DNA from: Mycolicibacterium peregrinum
Lineage (GTDB): Bacteria > Actinomycetota > Actinomycetes > Mycobacteriales > Mycobacteriaceae
Assembly (NCBI RefSeq): GCF_002102345.1
Contig: NZ_LQPP01000067.1
Span: forward strand, 18,752 to 82,751
DNA length: 64,000 nt
Direction of reading: 5' to 3'
Within the stretch, counting starts at the first letter, position 1. Every line of letters starts with the position of its first letter. Positions 41,015 to 50,000 of this stretch are shown here, in pieces. The notes under the pieces are model-generated. The model saw only the letters and a list, made by a program, of their open reading frames with translations. It was not told the origin of the DNA and did not search any database. The translations under genes and the position numbers were made by a program.

Positions 41015-44000
41015 ATGAAATCCGTTGAACGTCCAGATGAACAGTCCGCACGCTTTGCCATCGTCGGCTACGCTGCGCGCTTTCCAGGAGCCCCGGACGC
41101 CGATGGCTTCTGGGACCTGCTGAGAGCCGGTCGCGAAGCCATCTCGGAGGTACCCGAAGACCGCTGGGACGTCGAAGAATTCTTCGATCCCGAGCCCGGT
41201 ACACCAGGCAAGGTGGTGACCCGCCGCGCCGGTTTCGTCGATGACGTAACCGGATTCGACGCCCCGTTCTTCGGTATGTCAACGCGCGAGGTCAGGCTGA
41301 TGGATCCGCAGCATCGGATCCTGTTGGAAACAGCCTGGCGCGCGGTGGAACACTCGGGTACCGCGCCAACGGCATTGGCTGACACCAACACTGGCGTGTT
41401 CGTCGGACTGGCCACCCACGACTACCTCGGAATGGCCTCTGACGAGCTGACTTACCCCGAGATCGAGGCCTACATGGCCATCGGTACTTCGAATGCCGCG
41501 GCGGCCGGCCGGATCAGCTATCGATTAGGCCTGCAGGGCCCCTCGGTCGCGGTCGATACCGCGTGCAGCTCGTCGCTGGTGGCGATCCATCAAGCGTGCC
41601 AAGCACTTCGCTTAGGTGAGTGCGATCTGGCGCTGGCCGGCGGGGCGAACGTCCTGCTCACGCCCGCCACCATGATCACCTTCTCGAGTGCGCATATGCT
41701 GGCACCCGACGGCCGCTGCAAGACGTTCGATGCGGCCGCAGATGGTTATGTCCGCGGCGAAGGCTGCGGCGTCATCGTCATCAAGCGACTCGAAGACGCC
41801 ATCCGCGACGGTGACCACATCCGGGCCGTGATCCGCGGTAGCGCGATCAACCAGGACGGCGCATCGGGCGGTTTGACGGTGCCCAACGGCGTCGCTCAGC
41901 AGCGTGTCATCGCCGATGCCCTGCAGCGGGCCGGCCTCGAACCCAAGGACGTCGGCTACCTCGAAGCGCACGGCACCGGAACCTCGCTCGGTGACCCGAT
42001 CGAGGCCCAGGCCGCAGGGGCGGTGCTCGGTGCCGGACGCGAACCCGACCGGCCGTTGTTGATGGGCTCGGCGAAGACGAACATCGGGCACCTGGAAGCC
42101 GCCGCAGGCATCGCAGGCGTCATCAAGGTGGTTCTGTCGCTCGAAAACGAGCTGCTGCCCCAGCACCTGCACTTTCAGAACCCGTCGCCGCACATCCCGT
42201 GGGACCGGCTCGCGGTGGAAGTGGTCAAGGAGGCCACCCCGTGGGAACGCAACGGCGCGCCACGCATCGCCGGTGTCAGCTCGTTCGGGTTCGCCGGAAC
42301 CAACGCGCACGTCATCCTGGAGGAAGCGCCCGAACGGACGGCGCCGCAGCTGGACGTCGCCGGGCAGGCTGAGCGATTCGGCATCCTCCCGCTCTCCGCG
42401 CACACGCCTGCCGCATTGGTGCAGGTCGCGGAGCAATATCGCGATTGGATGAACGCCCACCCCGAGGCCACCCTGGCCGACGTGTGCTTCACCGCCGGAG
42501 TCGGCCGGGCACACCTTGAGCACCGCGCCGCGCTGGTGGTCGATTCGAGAGAATCCGCCATCGAACTGCTCGGCGCCCTCGCCGACGACCGTCCGGCACC
42601 GGGACTGATCCGGGGCGAATCCCACGACAAGCCCAAGACCGCGTGGCTGTTCACCGGCCAGGGCAGCCAGTACGCCGGGATGGCCCGCGAGCTGTTCGAC
42701 TCCGAACCGGTGTTCGCCGAGACACTGAATCGCTGCGCGGCGGCTGTCGCCGACCAGCTCGACAAGCCGCTGCTGGACGTGATCTTCGGCCTGGACGGTC
42801 CAGATTCCGAGGAGACGCTGCGCCAGACCTCCTACGCGCAGCCCGCCCTGTTCGCGGTCGAGATGGGTCTGGCCCGGCTCTGGCAATCATGGGGATTCGA
42901 ACCCGACGTGGTTCTCGGCCACAGCGTCGGCCAGTACTCGGCGGCGTGCGTCGCGGGCGTGTTCAGTCTGGAGGACGGCGCCCAGTTGATGGCGGAACGA
43001 GGACGCCTCTTCGGCAGCCTGCCCGCCGGTGGCCGCATGGTCGCGGTGTTCACCTCCGCAGAGCGGGTGGAGAACCTCACCGACGAGTTCCCCGCCCTTT
43101 CGGTTGCCGCCTACAACGGCACCAACACCGTGCTCTCAGGTCCCGCGGAAGACCTGGAGCGGGCCGTCGCCGGCCTCACCGCCGACGGTGTCCGGTGCGA
43201 CTGGCTCGAAACCAGCCATGCGTTCCACTCGTCGCTGCTGGATCCGATCCTCGACGAATTCGAATCGTACGCAAACCGTTTCACTTTCAAGGCGCCGCAA
43301 CGAATTCTGATCGACAACCGCACCGGCGCCGCGTTGGGCCGGAGCGTGAAGCTCGACGGCGCGTACTGGCGTCGGCACGCCCGCCAGCCGGTCGAGTTCG
43401 CCAAGAGTGTGCGCACCCTGGCCGACATGAACTGCAAGTTGCTGGTCGAGATCGGCCCTCGGCCGGTGCTCACCGCGACGGCACTGGGGGCCTGGCCCGA
43501 CCCGGCCGGCGCACCGCGGGTGATCGCGTCGCTGCGCCGCAACACCGCCGACCAGCGGCAGATCACCGAAGCCGTCGCCGACGCGTACGTCCTTGGCCAC
43601 CTGCCCGAGTTCGGCGCGTTCCGGCAGGCGCAGGCACGGAAGCTCGATCTGCCCACCTACCCGTTCGAGCATCGCCAGTACTGGTATCGGGACAATCGCG
43701 AACAACCCAACCAGCAGCAGCACGTTGCCGGACCGCGCACGCAGGCCGTTCGCCTGCTCGAAGACGGCCGTCTCGAGGAGCTCGCGACCCTGCTCGGCGG
43801 CACGGGCAGCGACGATCAGACCCTGGACGTGCTGACCAAGCTTGCAGCACAACACAACCGCCAGCGGTCGACTCAGTCCATCGCCGACGACCGCTACGAG
43901 TTCCGCTGGGAGAAAGCGGTCACTCCGCTGTCGGGCGCCGACTCCGCAGAGACGTCCACGTGGCTGCTCATCGGTGAACAGTCCCCGGCGGTCCAGCCAC

Positions 44001-47000
44001 TGGTCGACGCGCTGACCTCGAGCGGGCAGCAGTACCGGTTCCTCGGGCTGCCGACGTCCGACGCCGAGACCGCTCAACTCGCCGACGCGTTGCGCGCCGC
44101 GGCCGCCGACGGTTCGACACTGCGCATCCTTCACGTGGCAGCGCTGGACGGGGAACCGGAAGCCAAGCCCGTGCCCTCGATGCGATCACTGCTTCGGATG
44201 CAACACCACGTCCTGGCCGGAACGCGGCGTCTCTTCCGCGCTGCAACCGAGGCCGACCTGAGGGCTCCGATCTGGCTGGTCACCCGCGGCGCACAGCACG
44301 TCGCCGATGCGGACACCGTGGCGCCCGAACAGACCGCCCTGTGGGGATTCGGCCGCGCGGCGGCGCTGGAGCTCCCGCAACTGTGGGGCGGACTGGCCGA
44401 CCTGTCCGAAGGCAGTGCCGGCGAATGGACCACACTGCTCAACCGGATCGCGGTATCGACCGACCCGAAGCGGCGGGAGGACCAGATCGCGGTACGCGAT
44501 CAAGGGGTCCATGTCCCCAGGCTGGTCCGCCGGGAGGACCTGCCGAGCGGTACACCGCTGGAACTGCGCAGCGACGCAACGTATCTGGTGACCGGCGGCC
44601 TGGGATCGATCGGTCTGGAGATCGCCGGATACCTGGCCGCCCACGGCGCCAAGCACCTGGTGCTGACCAGCCGTCGCGCACCCGGCGAAGCCGCCGAGCA
44701 ACGCATCACCAAACTCGGCGACCAGCACGGTTGTGACATCCGTGCCGTGACCGCCGATGTCGCCGATGCGCACGACGTCGCACGCCTGTTCAAGACGATC
44801 GCCGCCGAGATGCCGCCGCTGGCGGGCATCGTGCATGCTGCCGGTGAACTCGGAACCACTCCCCTGGCCGAACTGGACGACACCGAGGTGGATCGCGTCT
44901 TCGCCGGGAAGGTCTGGGGCGCCTGGCACTTGAGCGAAGCCGCGGCAGACGCCAAGCTCGAGTTCTTCATCAGCACCTCGTCGATCGCCTCGGTGTGGGG
45001 CGGATACGGTCAGACCGCCTACGGCGCGGCGAACGCCTTCCTCGACGGCCTGGCCTGGCGACTTCGCGAGCAGAACATCCCCGGCACCAGCGTCAACTTC
45101 GGCCCGTGGGCCGCAGGCATGGCCGACGCGGAGTCTCGTGCCCGCCTGGATCAGCGTGGTGTCCGAACCCTGCCACCCGCCGATGCACTGGCCGGGCTGG
45201 CCGACGCCGTCGCGATCGCTTCCGCTAGAGGCCCGGCACAAGGAGTCGTGGCCCGCATCGACTGGTCGCGGTTCCTGCCGCTGTACCAGCAGGCGGGCCG
45301 GCGGGCATTCCTGGCAGAGCTGGAACGTGAAGTGCCGGCGCAACTTTCCAACGCGGCGCCCACCACCGCCTCCGGCAAGACACAGCTGGTCGAACGCCTG
45401 ACCAATGCTCCAGTGCAGCAGCGCAAGAAGCTGCTGACCGATCACCTGCGCGACGCCGTCGCAGAGGTGACCCGGGTGGACTCTTCGGAGATCCGCGAGG
45501 ATGCAGGGTTCTTCGACCTCGGCATGGATTCGCTGATGGCTGTCGAATTGCGCCGCCGCATCGAGCAGGGAGTGGGTGCGGAGATCCCCATCACGCTGGT
45601 GATGGATCACCCCCGGATCTCCGACGTCGCGGAATATCTGCTCGGCGATGTCCTCGGACTCAACGAGCAGGCCAAGCCGGCGTCGCAACCGGCCGCGGTG
45701 ACCGCACGGACAGATGAACCCATCGCGATCGTCGCCGTGTCGTGCCGCTTCCCCGGCGCGCCCGACCCGGAAGCGTTCTGGGAATTGCTGTCCGGCGGCG
45801 TCGACGCCATCCGGGAAGTGCCCGAAGACCGATTCGACATCGACGAGTTCTACGATCCGGATCCGGAGACAGCGGGCAAGACCTACACGCGTTTCGGCGG
45901 ATTCCTCGACGGGATCGACGGATTCGACCCCGAGTTCTTCGGTATCTCCCCGCGTGAGGCCGTGTGGATCGAGCCGCAGCAGCGGCTGATGCTCGAAACG
46001 GTCTGGGAGGGCCTCGAACGGGCCGGGTACGCACCGGCCACGTTGCGCGGCAGCCGGACCGGCATCTTCGCCGGTGTGGCCGCCAACGAGTACGCGCATC
46101 TGCTGTCGTCGGAGTCGATCGACAAGATCGAGCCGTACTTCATCACCGGCAATGCCCTCAACGCCATCTCCGGCCGGGTCGCCTTCGCGCTCGGATTCGA
46201 AGGCCCCGCAATGGCAGTCGACACCGCCTGCAGCTCGGCCCTGGTGGCGATTCATCAGGCCTGCCAGGCACTGCACTCCGGCGATTGCGACCTGGCGTTG
46301 GCCGGTGGCGTGAACGTCCTGCTGTCCCCGGTGACGGTGGTCGCCGCATCCCGGGCACGCATGCTCTCCCCCGTCGGGCGGTGCAAGACCTTCGACGCCT
46401 CCGCGGATGGCTACGTGCGCAGTGAGGGCTGCGGGATTCTCGTGCTCAAGCGACTGAGCGACGCAGAGCGCGACGGCGACCGGATCTGCGCGGTCATCCC
46501 CAGCAGCGCAGTCAACCAGGACGGCGCGTCCAGCGGTTTGACCGTCCCCAATGGCGGTGCGCAGCAACGCCTCATCGGAACGGCGCTGGCCCGTGCCGGG
46601 TGGACCGGCGGCGACGTCGACTACCTCGAGGCGCACGGGACAGGCACGCCGCTCGGCGATCCGATCGAGGTCCAGGCGGCTGCCGCCGCCTACGGCAGCG
46701 CGCGCGATGCCGACCGGCCGTTGCTGATGGGGTCGGTCAAGACCAACATCGGCCACACCGAATCCGCCTCGGGTGCAGCAGGTCTGATCAAGGTCGTGTT
46801 GTCGTTGCAGCACGAAGTCCTGCCGCAGAGCCTGCACTTCGACACCCCGTCGCCGCACATTCCGTGGGATTCACTGCCGGTGCAGGTCGTCGACAAGGCG
46901 ACCCCCTGGCAGACCAACGGCCGGCCCCGCCGCGCCGGGGTGAGCTCGTTCGGGTTCACCGGCACCAACGCACACGTGCTGATCGAGGAGGCGCCGGCGC

Positions 47001-50000
47001 GACCCGCCGCCGCTCCCGAGGACCAGCCCGCCGACGAGGTGTCGACAGAGACGCAGGCTGCTGCCGAGCAGGTGAGCGTGCTCGCCTTGTCCGCGCGGTC
47101 ACCCGAAGCGCTCCTGGCACTGGCACAGCGGTACGAGACGTGGCTGAGCGCCCACCCGGACGCCGATCTGGCCGGTGTGTGCCTGACCGCCGGAACCGGA
47201 AGGTCGCACTTCGAGCATCGGGCCGCGCTGGTCGTGGACTCGATCGAGGAGGCACGCCTGGCTCTGGCCGACCTGGCCGAGAACCGGACCCGGCCCGGTG
47301 TGGTGCGCGGTGAGCACACGAACCACCCGACCACCGCCTGGCTGTTCACCGGACAGGGCAGCCAGTACCCGGGCATGGCGCGTGAGTTGTTCGACACGGA
47401 GCCGGTTTTCGCCGAGACCGTGACGCGGTGCGCCGACGCGGTCAAGGGCATGCTGCCGCTTCCGCTCCTGGACGTGATGTTCGCCCAGGATGCCGAGGCC
47501 GGACAGACGCTGCGGCACACGTCGTATGCGCAGCCGGCGCTCTTCGCAGTCGAGATGGGCCTGGCGCGGCTGTGGCAGTCATGGGGCATCGCACCCGACG
47601 TCGTACTGGGCCACAGCGTCGGCCAGTACGCCGCGGCATGCGTCGCCGGCGTCTTCAGCCTGGAAGACGGTGCCCGGCTGATGGCCGAGCGCGGCCGGTT
47701 GTTCGGCAGCCTGCCCGAAGGCGGGCGCATGGTGGCGGTGTTCGCCGACCCCAAGCACGTCGAGGAGATCGCAAGCAAGTTCCCGCGGGTTTCGGTCGGC
47801 GCCTACAACGGACCCAACACCGTGCTCTCCGGCCCGGGCGACGATCTCGAGGAGATCGTCAACCAGTTCGGGAACGAGGGGACGCGCTGCACCTGGCTCC
47901 AGACCAGCCATGCATTCCACTCGGAACTGCTGGACCCGGTGTTGGACGAATTCGAGGCGTACGCGGCGCAGGTGCAGTTCGCAGCGCCGACACTCCCGCT
48001 GGTCTGCAACCGCACCGGAGCCATCCTGACGGCCCAGACCCCGCTCGATGCTCAGTACTGGCGCCGCCATTCACGTCAGCCGGTGCAGTTCTCCGAAAGC
48101 GTGCGGACCGTCGCGGCGCTGGGCTGCTCGGTCCTGATGGAGATCGGTCCGCAACCGGTGCTCACGAGCGCAGCGGTTCAGGTATGGCCGGAACACCTGG
48201 CCGCACCGCGGGCAATCGTCTCGCTGCGCAAGGGCATCGGCGATCGGCGTCAGATCGCTGACGCGCTCGCAGCGGCCTACGTCGGCGGGCACCGGCCCGA
48301 CTTCGCCGCAGTGCAGCGGCAGCCCGGCCGCAAGGTCGAACTGCCGACGTATCCGTTCCAGCATCGCCGCTTCTGGCCCAAGACTTCGGCGATCACGAGC
48401 TCCGGCTTCGACGGCAGCGCCGGAACTGGAATCCTCGGCGCGGCCAAGGACCTGGCTTCCGGGGACTCCATCTACACGAGCCGGATCTCGGTCAAGACGC
48501 AGCCGTGGCTTTCCGACCACGTCATCTACGGCACCGTCGTCGTCCCCGGCGCGACGTACGCCGCGATGGCGCTGGCCGCGGTCGGAACCCCGGCCCACGC
48601 CAAGGATGTCTTCTTCTTCGAGCCGATCATCCTGCCCGAGAAGAGCTCCCGTGAAGTGCAGCTGACATTGCACCCGTTGGAGACAGGCGGAGAGTGGAAG
48701 TTCCAGGTTCACAGCCGTCCCTACGGAGAACGCGACGTCGACTGGTCGCTGAACGCCGAAGGCACCGTGGTGAGCGGTCTCGGCGACTCGTCCGAGGAGC
48801 CGACCGCCGAAACCGATCCGGTCGACGAGGCCATCGAACGGCTGGAACGCATGCGTCCGCAAGAGCTGTTCGAGACCTTCGCCGACCTGGAATTGGCCTG
48901 GGGACCGAACTGGTCCGGTTCCCTGAAGTCCTTGTGGCTCGGTGAAGGCGAGGCGATCGGCGACATCCTGGTCGGCGAGGAACTCGCCGAACAACTGGGC
49001 ACCGAGCCGATGCACCCGGTCCTGATGGACCTGTGCACGGGCGTCGCCTTCCCGGCATTCCCGGCTCTTCTGGCGGCCGAGCAGGGGGTCAACGACCTGT
49101 TCCTGCCGTTGCGCTACGGGCAGGTGACGCTGAAAGAGAAGATGCCTCGGCGGTTCTACTGCCGCGCGAAGTGGCACGAGGCCGAGCTCAACAACGAAAC
49201 CCAGGTGTTCGACCTCGAGTACATCGACCGGGACGGCCACTACCTCGGCGGCGTCCGCGAGTTCACGGTCAAGCGTGCACCCCGCGAAGCATTGCTTCGT
49301 GGCCTCGGCGGCGACGCCACCCGGCTGCTGTACACACTGGGCTGGCACGAGGTGCCGGTGCCGCCGTCCGACGGTGCGGCCGAAAGCCCGAGCGGCACTT
49401 GGCTGGTCGCCGGATTCGACGACCTCGCTGCGAAGGTGCCCGGCTGCATCCCGCTCGATCGCAACACCGGCCAGCAACTGGGAGAGGTGCTGGCGGAAGC
49501 CAAGGAGCGCGGTCTGCCGTTCTCCGGTGTCATCTGGCGCGCCGCTACGCCGGGCACGGAAGAAACCGGTGCTGACAGTCAGACGCGACTCGAAGCCGAG
49601 ATCACCAATCTGCTCGGCGCGGTGCACACCGTGCAGGGCGGTGAAGTGAAGCTGCCACATGGTCTGTGGATCGTCACCGAGCGGGCCGTCGCCACCGAGT
49701 CCGGCGAGCCGGTCGATCCGGTGCAGGCCGCGCTGTGGGGCTTCGGGCGTACCACGATCAACGAGGAACCGGCGTTGCACGCCAAGCTCATCGATTGCGA
49801 CGGGTCACCGGAAGCCGTGCAGGCACTGGCAGATCTGATCGCCAACCCGGTCGAAGAGCCGGAAATCGCTGTGCGGCAAGGAAAGCTGCTCGCATCTCGG
49901 TTGCTGCCATGGTCGCGCAGCGGGCACCTCACGGTGCCGCGCGGCAGCGACTACGTCCTGGCACCCACCGAACGCGGCGCGATCGACAACCTCCGCATCA

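Noticed and set aside
44186..46858. 890-codon minus-strand open frame inside pks
   Set aside because: It is antisense to pks domains with clear catalytic motifs. Its translation is Arg/Gly/Asp/Gln-rich without any domain, as expected from GC-rich codon bias.
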